From Tessaracoccus rhinocerotis (GTDB lineage Bacteria > Actinomycetota > Actinomycetes > Propionibacteriales > Propionibacteriaceae): DNA of 64,000 nt. Made by a program: the position numbers and the translations under genes. The notes under the pieces were generated by a model that worked only from the letters and a program-made list of their open reading frames with translations, was not told the DNA's origin and made no database searches. Below, in pieces: positions 49,784-59,214 of the stretch (positions are counted from its first letter, which is position 1; every line of letters begins with the position of its first letter). The stretch spans positions 580,334 to 644,333 of the forward strand of contig NZ_VKKG01000001.1 in assembly GCF_007197885.1 (NCBI RefSeq), written 5' to 3'.

Positions 49784-50935
49784 GTGCCCGATCCATTCGA
49801 AGTCATCGCCTTCCTCCTGATCGCAGCGGTTCCGGTACTTGTCGGCCTGTTGATCGCGGGCATCGCCCGCGCGGTCGCGAACCGGCTGCCGGCCTCCCCC
49901 GTCGTGGAGTTCCTCCCGCCGCAGGAGGGCAGCATCTTCGAGCACGCTCTGGCGGTCCGGGCGGACCGACGCGTGCTCACGGCGGCGCTCATCGAACTCG
50001 CCGTGCAGGGCAAGGCGCGAGTGCTCACCACCGACGGCCGGCGCGGGCCGGTGGCCGTGCAGGTGAGACCCGGCGCAGCGCTCACTGGGGAGCAGCGCGA
50101 GTTCCTGCGGGCCTTCCGGCCATCGCACATGGGGCCGCGCCAGGAACGCCGCTACCTGAGGGCACTGGGCGATCTCGGGATCGAGTCCGCGAGCCTCGCG
50201 GAGGCGCCGGAGGTCTTCTTCGTCCGGGGGCACGGCACCTTCCGCCGTCACAGGCGCCGCCACCTGAGTGAGTTCCTGGACAACACCCGCAGGCGTATGA
50301 CCTCCGACGGCTACACCCGCCGCAACCCCATTTCGGTGCACCTGGTTCTGCTCTCGCTGCTGTTCCTGGCAGTTCTCGTGGTGGGCCTGGTGCTGCTGCT
50401 CGGGGCGGTGGTGGACGGATCCTGGCTGGGCGCCGTGGCCGTGGTGGCCGAGGTGGCCCTGGTGTTCTGGGTCCTGACGATCGCACCCGGGCCGCTGCTG
50501 CGGTTCACCGACCGAGGCAGAGAGCTGCGCCGCCACCTGGCGGGCCTGCGCTCCTACATGGAGTTGGCCGAGCAGGAACGGCTCCGCGTGCTCCAGTCAC
50601 CGGAGGGCGCCCTGCGCACTCCCGCGGGGGCGCTGACCGTGGGCGGGCAGGTGCTGGGGCTGGAGGCGCAGCCGGTGGCGGGCGACCCGGTGGCCCAGTC
50701 CAGGCTCGACCGGTTCGTGCTGACCGAGAAGCTGCTGCCCTATGCCGTGCTCTTCCGGCAGGAGAAGCAGTGGAGCAAGGAGTTCGAGCGGCTGGGTGGC
50801 GGCGTGAACGTCTCACAGCACATGCGCATGCTGGGGACGACCTTCGAGACCACCGTCGCGGTGGTGCAGGCGATCGCCATCGTCATCGAGGTCATCCGCC
50901 TCGTCGGTGGCCTGCTCTCGCTGTTCCGCAACTGA
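49784..50935 (+). CDS. DUF2207-like membrane protein
   Basis: A 383-residue protein. An N-terminal helix (VIAFLLIAAVPVLVGLLIAG) is followed by a winged-helix-like cytoplasmic part (TAALIELAVQGKARVLTTDGR), then two helices in the middle (VHLVLLSLLFLAVLVVGLVL). A region LRRHLAGLRSYMELAEQERLRVLQSP, matching the C-terminal half of DUF2207 proteins, comes next, and a last helix ends the chain. Function unknown. Confidence 0.72.
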   Translation: MPDPFEVIAFLLIAAVPVLVGLLIAGIARAVANRLPASPVVEFLPPQEGSIFEHALAVRADRRVLTAALIELAVQGKARVLTTDGRRGPVAVQVRPGAALTGEQREFLRAFRPSHMGPRQERRYLRALGDLGIESASLAEAPEVFFVRGHGTFRRHRRRHLSEFLDNTRRRMTSDGYTRRNPISVHLVLLSLLFLAVLVVGLVLLLGAVVDGSWLGAVAVVAEVALVFWVLTIAPGPLLRFTDRGRELRRHLAGLRSYMELAEQERLRVLQSPEGALRTPAGALTVGGQVLGLEAQPVAGDPVAQSRLDRFVLTEKLLPYAVLFRQEKQWSKEFERLGGGVNVSQHMRMLGTTFETTVAVVQAIAIVIEVIRLVGGLLSLFRN

Positions 50936-50941
50936 ACGGGC

Positions 50942-51919
50942 TCACTGGCCCTCGGCCAGGAACAGCTCAGCGGTCTCGGTGATGGAGTCGTCGGTGTTGC
51001 GGGGCCGCCAGTCGAGTTCCCGGCGCGCCCGCGAACTGTCGTGCACCACTTCCGTCTCGGAGCCGATCGGTGGCCGATCCTGCTTTGGCGCCAACCAACC
51101 CACGACGGTGGCCCTCCATCCGGACAGCTCGGTGGTGGGAACGTTTCTGGCCCGCTCCCCCAGCCGGTCGCGAAGGACCCGCGCGATCTCGATCATCCAG
51201 TAGAACTCTCCCGGCAGCAGGTACCGCCCCGACGCCCTTGGGTTCACCAGGGCCGAGACGTGCGCGTGCGCCACGTCACGGACGTCCACCACCTCCACGC
51301 CCCGCCTCGGGACGTCGCCGGCGCGGCCGTGGATCAGGTCACCGACGACCCAGAGCCGGTCCAGGCCGCCCTCGCCCACCGGCGAGCCGACCATGTGCCC
51401 GGGCAGCAGCGTGACCAGGTCGACACCGAGCCGCTCAGCAGCCTCGACGGCGGCCCGCTCCACCGCCGCGGCGATCGCGCCGTCGCCGTCGGTGTCGGTC
51501 GGATCGGTCCAGACGGACTCGTCGGAGCTGGTGGACCCGTCGGCCGGTCTCGCGGCGCCGATGGTGGAGGTGAGCACGACGCGCTGCACCCCTGCGGCCC
51601 GCGCCGCCTCCAGCACCCGCAGGGCCACCCGCTGGTTGACCCCGGACTCCGACTCACGGGCGGCCACGTGGCCGGTGTGGAGCACGTAGGTCGCCCCCCT
51701 GGCGGCATCGGCCCAGCCGGCGTCGGCCAGCGGGTCCAGCACGACGGTCTCCAGCTTCCCCGCAACCCCGACCCTCGCCGAGACGGCTCCCAGGATCTCG
51801 GGGACCGCAGCCACCGACGGCGCCACGGCCCGCACCCGCAGGCCCCGGCGGATGGCCTCGACGATGCACCACTGCGCCAGGTACCCGACGCCATCAGTGA
51901 CCAGAACCAGTGCCGACAT
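50942..51919 (-). CDS. SDR-like NAD(P)-binding protein with degenerate active site
   Basis: A 325-residue protein with the extended-SDR (dihydroflavonol reductase-like) fold. VLTSTIGAARPADG is the catalytic-serine segment, and VEVVDVRDVAHAHVSALVNP is the substrate-domain segment. The nucleotide motif TGxxGxxA is TDGVGYLA. The YxxxK pair is not present: the aligned region reads IAAAVERAAVEAAE. So an ordinary SDR reaction is unlikely; it could be a regulator or scaffold. ATG at 51919 behind TAGCTT (6 nt). Confidence 0.75.
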   Translation of the reverse strand: MSALVLVTDGVGYLAQWCIVEAIRRGLRVRAVAPSVAAVPEILGAVSARVGVAGKLETVVLDPLADAGWADAARGATYVLHTGHVAARESESGVNQRVALRVLEAARAAGVQRVVLTSTIGAARPADGSTSSDESVWTDPTDTDGDGAIAAAVERAAVEAAERLGVDLVTLLPGHMVGSPVGEGGLDRLWVVGDLIHGRAGDVPRRGVEVVDVRDVAHAHVSALVNPRASGRYLLPGEFYWMIEIARVLRDRLGERARNVPTTELSGWRATVVGWLAPKQDRPPIGSETEVVHDSSRARRELDWRPRNTDDSITETAELFLAEGQ

Positions 51920-51925
51920 GCCGCA

Positions 51926-51931
51926 AAGCTA
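51926..51931 (-). promoter_or_regulatory. -10 box, leaderless start of the SDR-like gene
   Basis: TAGCTT on the minus strand, 6 nt before the ATG at 51919. Confidence 0.5.
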
Positions 51932-51962
51932 GCGCAGTGCGTTGTGGGCGCGGGGCCGCTGT

Positions 51963-51968
51963 TAGGCT
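51963..51968 (+). promoter_or_regulatory. -10 box of coaA
   Basis: TAGGCT; the expected start near 51975 gives a leader of about 30 nt with GAAAGGG before the GTG at 52006. Confidence 0.5.
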
Positions 51969-52005
51969 TTGGCCCCAAACCAATGACATCGCGAAAGGGT
52001 GGACG

Positions 52006-52938
52006 GTGGCTCGTCCCTACGTACTGCTGCGCAGAAGGGCCTGGGCGGCATTGGCCGACAACACCCAGATCGCCCTCGACGAAGGGACACTCGAGCGACT
52101 GCGCGGCCTCGGTGACCCGACCTCGCGCGACGACGTGCGGGAGATCTACCGGCCGCTGACCCAGTTGCTGCACCTCTACATGGCCAACACCGGCAACCTC
52201 GTCAAGGACAGCAACCGGTTCCTCAACCTCAAGGTGCGCCGGACCCCGTTCGTGATCGGCGTCGCGGGCTCGGTGGCGGTCGGCAAGTCGACCACCTCTC
52301 GCGTGCTCCAGGAACTGTTGCGCCGCGCCCCCGGCCATCCGAAGGTCGACCTCGTCACCACCGACGGCTTCCTCCACCCGAACGAGGAACTGATCCGGCG
52401 CGGGCTGCTGGAGCGCAAGGGCTTCCCCGAGTCCTACAACCGGCGAGCGCTGCTGAAGTTCGTCACGGACGTGAAGTCCGGCGTGCCGTCCGTGAGCGCC
52501 CCGGTCTACAGCCACATGGTCTACGACATCGTCCCGGACGAGCACATCGTCGTCGAGAGCCCGGACATCCTGATCGTCGAGGGCCTCAACGTCCTCCAGC
52601 CGGCCAGGGTCGACTCCGAGGGCCGCGCCGGGGTGGCCGTGAGCGACTTCTTCGACTTCACCGTCTTCGTCGACGCGGCCGAGGCCGACATCAAGACCTG
52701 GTTCCTGGACCGGTTCATGCAGCTGCGAGCCACCGCCTTTCGCGACGAGCGCAGCTTCTTCCGTCGCCTCACCGAGATCTCCGACGAGGAGGCCGTGGCG
52801 CGGGGCAGCCACATCTGGGAGTCCATCAACGGGCCGAACCTGCGCCAGAACATCGCCCCCACCCGGGAGCGCGCAACCGCGGTGCTGCGCAAGGGTGCCG
52901 ACCACAGCGTCGAGACGATCGCGATTCGCAAGCTGTAG
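52006..52938 (+). CDS. coaA: type I pantothenate kinase
   Basis: First step of CoA synthesis. The 310-residue protein has the P-loop GVAGSVAVGKSTTSRVLQ and the family motifs TTDGFLHPNEEL, RKGFPESYNRRALLKFVTDVKSG and PVYSHMVYDIV, then IVEGLNVLQ. GTG at 52006 was chosen for the ribosome site; an upstream in-frame start would overlap the promoter. Confidence 0.95.
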   Translation: MARPYVLLRRRAWAALADNTQIALDEGTLERLRGLGDPTSRDDVREIYRPLTQLLHLYMANTGNLVKDSNRFLNLKVRRTPFVIGVAGSVAVGKSTTSRVLQELLRRAPGHPKVDLVTTDGFLHPNEELIRRGLLERKGFPESYNRRALLKFVTDVKSGVPSVSAPVYSHMVYDIVPDEHIVVESPDILIVEGLNVLQPARVDSEGRAGVAVSDFFDFTVFVDAAEADIKTWFLDRFMQLRATAFRDERSFFRRLTEISDEEAVARGSHIWESINGPNLRQNIAPTRERATAVLRKGADHSVETIAIRKL

Positions 52939-52954
52939 GACCCGCCCCTGTCCC

Positions 52955-52960
52955 TAGACT
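52955..52960 (+). promoter_or_regulatory. -10 box, leaderless start of the AI-2E family gene
   Basis: TAGACT ends 7 nt before the ATG at 52968. Confidence 0.55.
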
Positions 52961-52967
52961 GCCGACC

Positions 52968-54113
52968 ATGGCAGACGAACCCGAGCTCGTGCCCGCGGAC
53001 CAGCAAGTCACCGCCCCCGTCCGACGACGGCCCCGCAAGCTGGTGGCTGCCAGCCTGAGCAATCCGTTCGCCTGGGGGTTCCTGGCGACCTTCGGCGGCC
53101 TGGTGGCGATCTGGCTGGGCGGCGCCCTGTCGTCCCTGGCCACGGTTCTGATCTCGGTGGGAGTGGCGCTGTTCATCGCCATGGCGCTCGACCCGCTGGT
53201 GCGATGGTTGGAGCGCCACAGGCTGAGCCGCGGCCTGGCTATCGGCGTCGTGTTCCTGCTGTTCGCGATCGTAGTGGCGGCCCTCCTTGCCCTCGTCATC
53301 CCGACCGCCGTGATCCAGATCACCGAGTTCGCGAAGTCGTTCCCGAGGTACCTGACCGACATCCAGGACACCGCGTGGTTCCAGCGGATCGTGGAGACCA
53401 CGGGCCAGGAGGAGGTCTACGAGGGGATCATCTCCAGTGTCCGGGACTGGATCTCCAACCCGGCCAACATCCTCGCGATCGGCGGCGGCGCCCTGGCCGT
53501 CGGATCGGGCCTGGTCAACGGGGTTTCCGGCACCCTGATCGTGCTGGTCCTGACGCTGTACTTCCTCGCCTCGCTGAACACCTTCAAGGGGGCGATCGTG
53601 CGCACCGCACCGGCGTACGGCCGGCCACAGGTTGCCCGCCTCACCGAGCAACTCACCTCGTCGGTGGGCAGCTACGTCTCGGGCATGGCGATCCTGGCGT
53701 TCTGCAACGCGGTGTTCACGCTGGTCCTGATGACGAAGCTGGGCGTGCCCTTCGCTCCCCTGCTGGCCGTCCTGGCGCTGTTCATCACGATGATCCCGAT
53801 GATCGGTTCGGTGGCGTTCTGGGTGATCGCCTCCGTGGTCTCCCTGCTCACCATCGGCTGGCTCGGCCTGGTCTTCGTCGGGGTCTACTTCGCCTACATG
53901 CAGGTCGAGGCCTACGTGATGACGCCGCGCGCGATGTCCAAGGCGGTCTCCATCCCCGGCTCCCTGGTGCTGATCGGAGCCATGGTGGGCGGCACCCTGC
54001 TCGGCCTGCTCGGCGCGCTGGTCGCCGTGCCCGTGACGGCCTCGATCCTCACGATCTACAAGGAGGTGTTCCTGCCCCGGCAGGACGCCAAGCTGGTCCC
54101 GGACGACGACTGA
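52968..54113 (+). CDS. AI-2E family (UPF0118/PerM-type) membrane protein
   Basis: A 381-residue polytopic protein with about seven to eight helices. The family core MALDPLVRWLERHRLSRGLAI, TLYFLASLNTFKGAI and PVTASILTIYKEVFLPRQ are all recognisable. Family members export AI-2 or ions; substrate here is unknown. It is transcribed in the same direction as coaA with a 29-bp gap. Confidence 0.88.
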   Translation: MADEPELVPADQQVTAPVRRRPRKLVAASLSNPFAWGFLATFGGLVAIWLGGALSSLATVLISVGVALFIAMALDPLVRWLERHRLSRGLAIGVVFLLFAIVVAALLALVIPTAVIQITEFAKSFPRYLTDIQDTAWFQRIVETTGQEEVYEGIISSVRDWISNPANILAIGGGALAVGSGLVNGVSGTLIVLVLTLYFLASLNTFKGAIVRTAPAYGRPQVARLTEQLTSSVGSYVSGMAILAFCNAVFTLVLMTKLGVPFAPLLAVLALFITMIPMIGSVAFWVIASVVSLLTIGWLGLVFVGVYFAYMQVEAYVMTPRAMSKAVSIPGSLVLIGAMVGGTLLGLLGALVAVPVTASILTIYKEVFLPRQDAKLVPDDD

Positions 54114-54132
54114 GGCCGCCGGGAGTGCCGGG

Positions 54133-55485
54133 TCAGCGCCCCAACCGGACTCGAACCTTGTCGGAGAGCCGGTCGGCGATCTCCCGCGCCTGCTCAACGG
54201 TCGGCGCCTCGACCATGACGCGCACGAGGGGCTCGGTGCCCGAGGGGCGCAGCAGGACGCGGCCGGACGAGCCGAGCTCCTCCGCGGCCGCGGCGACGGC
54301 GCCAGTCACCTCCGTGTCGATGCCGGCGCGCAGCTTGTCCACGTTCCCGACGTTGACCACCACCTGCGGAAGCACCTCCATCACGGATGCGAGTTCCTTG
54401 AGGGTCTTGCCCGTCTGGGCCATCCGGGCGGCCAGGTGCAGGCCGGTGAGGACCCCGTCGCCGGTGTTGGCGAACTCGCTGAGGATCACGTGTCCCGACT
54501 GCTCGCCGCCGAGCGCGAAGCCGTTGGCGTTCATGGACTCCAGCACGTAGCGGTCGCCCACCTTGGTGCGGTCCACCTTGATGCCGTGGGCCGCCATGGC
54601 GTTGGTGAGGCCGAGGTTGCTCATCACGGTGGCCACGACGGTGTCCGCGTGCAGTTTGTGGTTCTCGGCGAGTTCGAGCGCGAGGATCGCGAGGATCTGG
54701 TCCCCGTCCACGACGTTGCCCTCGTGGTCGACGGCCAGGCAGCGGTCGGCGTCGCCGTCGAGGCCGATCCCGAGGTCGGCGCCGGTCTCACGCACCTTCT
54801 CCCGCAGGGATCCGAGGTGCGTGGAGCCGCAGTTGTCGTTGATGTTCAGGCCGTCCGGCTCGGCGTGGATGGCGACCACGTCGGCGCCCTGTGCCGCGAA
54901 CGCGCTCGGCCCGGTCATCGCGGCCGCCCCGTTGGCGCAGTCGACGACCACCTTGATCCCGTGCAGCGAGCCCTCGTTCCCGAGGGACCCCACGAGGTGT
55001 GCCACGTAGGCCTCCACCATGCCGTAGTCGGCCCGGATGCGGCCGACGTCGGCCCCGGTGGGACGGTTCCACTCCTCGCCCATCCGCTTCTCGATCGCGT
55101 CCTCGAGGAAGTCGTCGAGCTTCACCCCGCCCTTGGAGAAGAACTTGATGCCGTTGTCGGGCATGGCGTTGTGCGAGGCCGAGATCATGACGCCGAGGTC
55201 CGCGTCCATCTCGTTGACGAGGTGCGCGACGGCCGGCGTGGGCAACACCCCGAGGCGGACGACGTCGATCCCTGCGGAGGCGAGACCTGCGACGACGGCG
55301 GCCTCAAGGAACTCCCCGCTGGCGCGCGGGTCGCGGCCCACCAGGGCGGTGGCACGGCGGCCGTTGAAGACACCGGCCTCCCCCAGGATGTGGGCTGCCG
55401 CGACCGACAGGTCGAGGGCCAGTTCTGCAGTGAGTTCGACGTTGGCCCTGCCACGAACGCCGTCGGTTCCGAAGAGTCTTTCCAT
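54133..55485 (-). CDS. glmM: phosphoglucosamine mutase
   Basis: Converts glucosamine-6-P to glucosamine-1-P, the step after GlmS. The 450-residue protein has [14 protein letters not shown], the phosphoserine loop [44 protein letters not shown], and the C-terminal [17 protein letters not shown] at 55485 is 7 nt behind TAGAGT, so a leaderless start; longer upstream readings are not supported. Confidence 0.96.
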   Translation of the reverse strand: MERLFGTDGVRGRANVELTAELALDLSVAAAHILGEAGVFNGRRATALVGRDPRASGEFLEAAVVAGLASAGIDVVRLGVLPTPAVAHLVNEMDADLGVMISASHNAMPDNGIKFFSKGGVKLDDFLEDAIEKRMGEEWNRPTGADVGRIRADYGMVEAYVAHLVGSLGNEGSLHGIKVVVDCANGAAAMTGPSAFAAQGADVVAIHAEPDGLNINDNCGSTHLGSLREKVRETGADLGIGLDGDADRCLAVDHEGNVVDGDQILAILALELAENHKLHADTVVATVMSNLGLTNAMAAHGIKVDRTKVGDRYVLESMNANGFALGGEQSGHVILSEFANTGDGVLTGLHLAARMAQTGKTLKELASVMEVLPQVVVNVGNVDKLRAGIDTEVTGAVAAAAEELGSSGRVLLRPSGTEPLVRVMVEAPTVEQAREIADRLSDKVRVRLGR

Positions 55486-55492
55486 GCGCGCC

Positions 55493-55498
55493 ACTCTA
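55493..55498 (-). promoter_or_regulatory. -10 box of glmM, leaderless start
   Basis: TAGAGT on the minus strand, 7 nt before the ATG at 55485. Confidence 0.6.
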
Positions 55499-55548
55499 GT
55501 GGCGCACACTGGGATTGAGCGATTTCACCCACCGTGGGGCAATGCAAC

Positions 55549-55577
55549 AGTCCCCGCCGGCTGGGCCGACGGGGACT
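55549..55577 (-). terminator. terminator of rplM-rpsI
   Basis: Stem AGTCCCCG/CGGGGACT with an inner CGG/CCG pairing, located after rpsI and before the glmM promoter. Only a weak T-run (GTTGCATT) follows. Confidence 0.6.
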
Positions 55578-55608
55578 GGAGCGGAAGTTGCTGCAGAGCA
55601 GCGCTGGA

Positions 55609-56142
55609 TCAGCGCTTGCTGTACTGGGGCGCCTTGCGGGCCTTCTTGAGTCCGGCCTTCTTGCGCTCCTTGATGCGGGCGTCGCGGGACAGCATGCCGG
55701 CCTTCTTCAGGGCGGGGCGGCTGGCCTCGGCGTCCACGGCGTTGAGCGCACGGGCCACGCCCAGACGCAGGGCGCCGGCCTGGCCGGTGATGCCGCCGCC
55801 GTCGATGCGGGCGATGACGTCGTAGGCGTCCACCACGCCGGCGGTGGCGAACGGGTCGCTCACGAGCTGCTGGTGCACCTTGTTCGGGAAGTAGTCGTCC
55901 AGGGTGCGGCCGTTGATGGTCCACTTGCCGGAGCCCGGGGTGATCCGGACGCGGGCGACGGCCTCCTTGCGGCGGCCGGTGGCGGCACCGGGGGCGACGA
56001 CTGCCTGGCGGGCGGACTCGCCGGAGGCGGTGGCCGGGTTCGAGTCGGAGCGGTAGGCGATCTCGCGATCCTGCTCGTCCGTGAACGGCTTGATCTCGTC
56101 GCCGACGGTCTCTTCGACTTCAGCGGTCTGGGTCTCAGTCAT
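55609..56142 (-). CDS. rpsI: 30S ribosomal protein S9
   Basis: Small-subunit protein whose C-terminal SKR tail reaches the P site. The 177-residue protein has the conserved [42 protein letters not shown] and [22 protein letters not shown]. An acidic N-terminal extension of about 50 residues precedes the conserved part; other Actinobacteria also have a long N-terminus. ATG at 56142, 15 bp after rplM in one operon. Confidence 0.96.
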   Translation of the reverse strand: MTETQTAEVEETVGDEIKPFTDEQDREIAYRSDSNPATASGESARQAVVAPGAATGRRKEAVARVRITPGSGKWTINGRTLDDYFPNKVHQQLVSDPFATAGVVDAYDVIARIDGGGITGQAGALRLGVARALNAVDAEASRPALKKAGMLSRDARIKERKKAGLKKARKAPQYSKR

Positions 56143-56157
56143 TTGTCAGTCCTCGGC

Positions 56158-56601
56158 TCACTGTGCGATCTGGGTGATCTCGAAGGGCTGCGGCTTCTGC
56201 GCAGCGTGCGGGTGCTCCGGGCCGGAGTAGACCTTGAGCTTGCTGATCAGCTGGCGGCTCAGCTTGTTCTTGGGGAGCATGCCCCAGACAGCCTTCTCGA
56301 CGGCCTTGCGCGGGTCCTTGGCGAGCAGGTCGCCGATGGAGATCGACTTCAGGCCTCCGGGGGTACCGGTGTGGCTGTAGCGGAGCGAGTCCTCGCGCTT
56401 GTTGCCGGAAAGGGCGATCTTGGAAGCGTTGACGACGACGACGAAGTCACCGCCATCGACGTGGGGTGCGAACGTCGGCTTGTGCTTGCCGCGCAGCAGC
56501 GTGGCCACCTGGGTGGCGAGACGGCCAAGGATGACGTCTTCAGCATCAATCACATGCCAGTTCCGGGCGATCTCGCCTGGCTTTGGGGTGTACGTGGACA
56601 C
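56158..56601 (-). CDS. rplM: 50S ribosomal protein L13
   Basis: Large-subunit protein; 147 residues, the usual length. It starts [21 protein letters not shown], with [20 protein letters not shown] and [22 protein letters not shown] at 56601 fits the family start; an in-frame TTG at 56634 would add 11 residues not seen in relatives. No good ribosome site precedes the GTG. First gene of rplM-rpsI. Confidence 0.95.
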   Translation of the reverse strand: MSTYTPKPGEIARNWHVIDAEDVILGRLATQVATLLRGKHKPTFAPHVDGGDFVVVVNASKIALSGNKREDSLRYSHTGTPGGLKSISIGDLLAKDPRKAVEKAVWGMLPKNKLSRQLISKLKVYSGPEHPHAAQKPQPFEITQIAQ

Positions 56602-56705
56602 GGACGCAGACCAACTTCCATACGTTGTCAACAAAATGTGGTGATTGCGCAGCGGGCTGACCCGGTGAATCCACCAGGAGCCGACACGGCGCGCAACAGC
56701 TACCG

Positions 56706-56734
56706 ATCTTACGTCCGATCGCCCTCGTCGTCAA
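56706..56734 (-). promoter_or_regulatory. promoter of rplM-rpsI
   Basis: Minus strand: -35 TTGACG (56729-56734), exactly 17 nt, -10 TAAGAT (56706-56711). Start near 56699, leader about 98 nt. The best sigma-70-like match in the window. Confidence 0.8.
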
Positions 56735-56766
56735 AACGGGGCGACCGGAGGCCGCCGGGCGACGGC

Positions 56767-57459
56767 TCAGGAACCCGGGCCCCGGAGGAGGTTCTTGAAC
56801 GAGACCACCTCGAGGGGTTTGGGCTCCCCCCGGGAACGCCGTGGCCGCGGCTTGAGCCGGGCCACGACGGAGGCGAAGTCCTCGCCGGCATCGAGGATAC
56901 GCGACTGCAACGGGCTGGTGCGGCTGGACTCGGCCGCCCCCACCACCTCACCCCAGTCGTCGGAGGCCGCGAAGACGGCCGTCGGGATGGTCTTGGCCTT
57001 CAGGTACCCGAACAGCGGACGCATGGCGTTGTCGATCATCAGGGAGTGTCGTGACGTGCCGCCGGTGGCCCCGAGCAGGACGGGGACGTTCACGATTCCC
57101 TGGTCGTCGACGAGATCCCAGAAGGACTTGAACAGACCCGAGTAGGTGGCCTTGAACGTCGGGGCGGTGGTGATGATCCCGTCGGCCTGCTCGACCTGGT
57201 CGATGGCATCGGCCAGCGCCGGGGAGTTGTTGTGCGTGACCAGTGCGTCGGAGATGGCGGTGGCCAGCTCGCGCAGCTCGATGACGTGCACCTCGGGGAC
57301 GATCCCCTCCTGCGACAGCGCCGCGGTGGCGGCCTCGGTCAGCCGGTCCGCGAGCAGCCTCGTCGAGGACGGGTCCCCCAGACCGCCCGCGACGACGGCG
57401 ATGTGGCGCGCCTCGGGCGTGAACGGGTCCGTGTTCACCGGGGCGAAGCCGTCACTCAC
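56767..57459 (-). CDS. NADPH-dependent FMN reductase (CE1759-type), partner of the LLM oxidoreductase
   Basis: A 230-residue flavodoxin-like reductase. It has VVAGGLGDPSSTRLLADRL, TTAPTFKATYSGLFKSFWDLV and LLGATGGTSRHSLMID. This type of reductase is found paired with an LLM flavin monooxygenase as a two-gene unit. GTG at 57459 overlaps the end of the LLM gene by 8 bp. Probably supplies reduced flavin to it. Confidence 0.88.
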   Translation of the reverse strand: MSDGFAPVNTDPFTPEARHIAVVAGGLGDPSSTRLLADRLTEAATAALSQEGIVPEVHVIELRELATAISDALVTHNNSPALADAIDQVEQADGIITTAPTFKATYSGLFKSFWDLVDDQGIVNVPVLLGATGGTSRHSLMIDNAMRPLFGYLKAKTIPTAVFAASDDWGEVVGAAESSRTSPLQSRILDAGEDFASVVARLKPRPRRSRGEPKPLEVVSFKNLLRGPGS

Positions 57460-58609
57460 CGCGACCCTCGCTCTCCTGCTCGTCGATCCACGCCTGCGAG
57501 CCCTCCCGACCGCCGGGCACCGGCTGCTCGCCACGACGGCGGCGCTCCACGAGCCACTCGTGCGTTGGCGCCTCGGGGACGTCGTCGGGCTTGAGCGCCG
57601 CGAACTCCCTGCGGAGCACGGGCAGCACCTCGGAGCCGAAGAGGTCGAGCTGCTCGAGCACCTTCTTCAGGGGCAGGCCGGCATGGTCGATGAGGAACAT
57701 CTGCCGCTGGTAGTCGCCAACCCAGTCACGGAACGTCAGCGTGCGCTCGATGACCTGCTGCGGGGAGCCGACCGTGAGCGGGGTCATGCGGCTGAAGTCC
57801 TCCAGGGAGGGGCCGTGGCCGTAGACGGGCGCGTTGTCGAAGTACGGGCGGAACTCGCGCACCGCGTCCTGGGAGTTCCTGGCCATGTAGGCCTGACCGC
57901 CCAGCGCCACGAACGCCTGGTGACGCTGGCCGTGGCCGTAGTACTCGTAGCGCTGGCGGTAGAGGCTCACCATCTGCTTGACGTGCTCGAAGTTCCAGAA
58001 GATGTTGTTGTGGAAGAAGCCGTCGCCGTAGTAGGCGGCCTGCTCCGCGATTTCGGGCGAACGGATCGAACCGTGCCACACGAACGGGGCGACGCCGTCG
58101 AGGGGCTGCGGGGTGACCGTGAAGCCCTGCAGGGGCGTGCGGAACTGTCCGCGCCAGTCCACGGCGTCCTCGTTCCACAGCCGGTACAGCAGGTGGTAGT
58201 TCTCGACGGCCAGCGGGATGCCCTGGCGGATGTCCTTGCCGAACCACGGATACACCGGGCCGGTGTTGCCGCGCCCCATCGTGAGGTCCAGGCGGCCGCC
58301 CGCGAGGTGCTGCAGGTAGGAGTAGTCCTCCGCGATCCGGACGGGATCGGTGGTGGTGATCAGCGTCGTGGCGGTGGAGAGCTGCAGCTTCTCGGTCTGT
58401 GCGGCGAGGTAGCTGAGCAGCACCGGCGGGCTCGCGGGCGCCACGAACGGCGGGTTGTGGTGCTGGCCGGTGGCGAAGACCTCGAAGCCCACCTCCTCGG
58501 CGTGCCGGGCGATCGCGATCGTGTTGCGGATGCGCTCGTTCTCGGTTGGGGTGGTGCCGTCGGTGGGGTCCTGGGTGATGTCCCCGATGGTGAAGACTCC
58601 GAACTGCAT
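57452..58609 (-). CDS. LLM class flavin-dependent oxidoreductase (CE1758-type)
   Basis: A 385-residue luciferase-like monooxygenase. It starts MQFGVFTIGDITQDPTDG and has ATGQHHNPPFVAPASPPVLLS, LAGGRLDLTMGRGNTGPVYPWFG and APFVWHGSIRSPEIAEQAA. First gene of the LLM-reductase pair. Substrate unknown; a TGAAAGTT-A-AACTATCA palindrome upstream suggests local repression. Confidence 0.9.
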   Translation of the reverse strand: MQFGVFTIGDITQDPTDGTTPTENERIRNTIAIARHAEEVGFEVFATGQHHNPPFVAPASPPVLLSYLAAQTEKLQLSTATTLITTTDPVRIAEDYSYLQHLAGGRLDLTMGRGNTGPVYPWFGKDIRQGIPLAVENYHLLYRLWNEDAVDWRGQFRTPLQGFTVTPQPLDGVAPFVWHGSIRSPEIAEQAAYYGDGFFHNNIFWNFEHVKQMVSLYRQRYEYYGHGQRHQAFVALGGQAYMARNSQDAVREFRPYFDNAPVYGHGPSLEDFSRMTPLTVGSPQQVIERTLTFRDWVGDYQRQMFLIDHAGLPLKKVLEQLDLFGSEVLPVLRREFAALKPDDVPEAPTHEWLVERRRRGEQPVPGGREGSQAWIDEQESEGRGE

Positions 58610-58638
58610 GGTGCTCCTGCCGTATCTCGTATCGTTGT

Positions 58639-58655
58639 TGAAAGTTAAACTATCA
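58639..58655. promoter_or_regulatory. near-perfect 17-bp palindrome upstream of the LLM gene
   Basis: TGAAAGTT-A-AACTATCA: arms match at 7 of 8 positions. The sequence is AT-rich in a GC-rich window and lies 30-46 bp before the ATG. Typical of a MarR- or TetR-sized operator; no regulator gene of that kind is in the window. Confidence 0.6.
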
Positions 58656-58693
58656 TGTCCAACGCACGTTCCGCAGGTTTGTTCCCCGTCGGT

Positions 58694-59104
58694 TCAGATC
58701 GAGTGCAGGGGGCGCTGGCCTGGGTGCAGCGACCCGCGGTCCACGATCCGCTTGCCGAAGGGGAAGCACGTGACGGGGATCATCTTCAGGTTCACCACGG
58801 CGTCCAGGATCCCGATGACGGTCAGCGACTGCGCGATGGCAGTGGCGACATGGGCCAGCGCCAGCCACCAACCCGCGACGAGGAACCAGATCACGTTGCC
58901 GATACCGGACACCACACCAGCGTCAGGACGCTGCACGACGGCCTTGCCGAAGGGCCACAGGACGTAGCGCGCCATCCGGAAGGAGGCGATGCCGAACGGG
59001 ATCGTGATGATGAACACGCAGGCGATGATGCCTGCGAGGAAGTAGAGCGCGGCGAGCCAGATACCGCCGAACATCAACCAGATGACGTTTAGAATGGTGC
59101 GCAT
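58694..59104 (-). CDS. YccF-family inner membrane protein
   Basis: A 136-residue protein with four hydrophobic segments. The YccF pattern is clear: LNVIWLMFGGIWLAALYFLAG, then ITIPFGIASFRMARYVLWPFGK, repeated as VIWFLVAGWWLALAHVA and VTCFPFGKRIV. ATG at 59104 behind AGGGAG. Function unknown. Confidence 0.88.
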   Translation of the reverse strand: MRTILNVIWLMFGGIWLAALYFLAGIIACVFIITIPFGIASFRMARYVLWPFGKAVVQRPDAGVVSGIGNVIWFLVAGWWLALAHVATAIAQSLTVIGILDAVVNLKMIPVTCFPFGKRIVDRGSLHPGQRPLHSI

Positions 59105-59141
59105 GGGACTCCCTGCCTTCGGGCGCGAACTGTCCCTTCCG

Positions 59142-59147
59142 AGCCTA
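59142..59147 (-). promoter_or_regulatory. -10 box of the YccF gene
   Basis: TAGGCT on the minus strand, start near 59135, leader about 30 nt with AGGGAG. Confidence 0.4.
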
Positions 59148-59214
59148 CGCGCGCACACCCGCCCCCACATCGGGAATCCCCCGGGTCGACACCTGAACCG
59201 ACACCCCGAGCACG

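Noticed and set aside
49600-49784. glmS ribozyme or other riboswitch upstream of glmS.
   Set aside because: The -10 box lies 7 nt before the GTG, leaving no leader for one.
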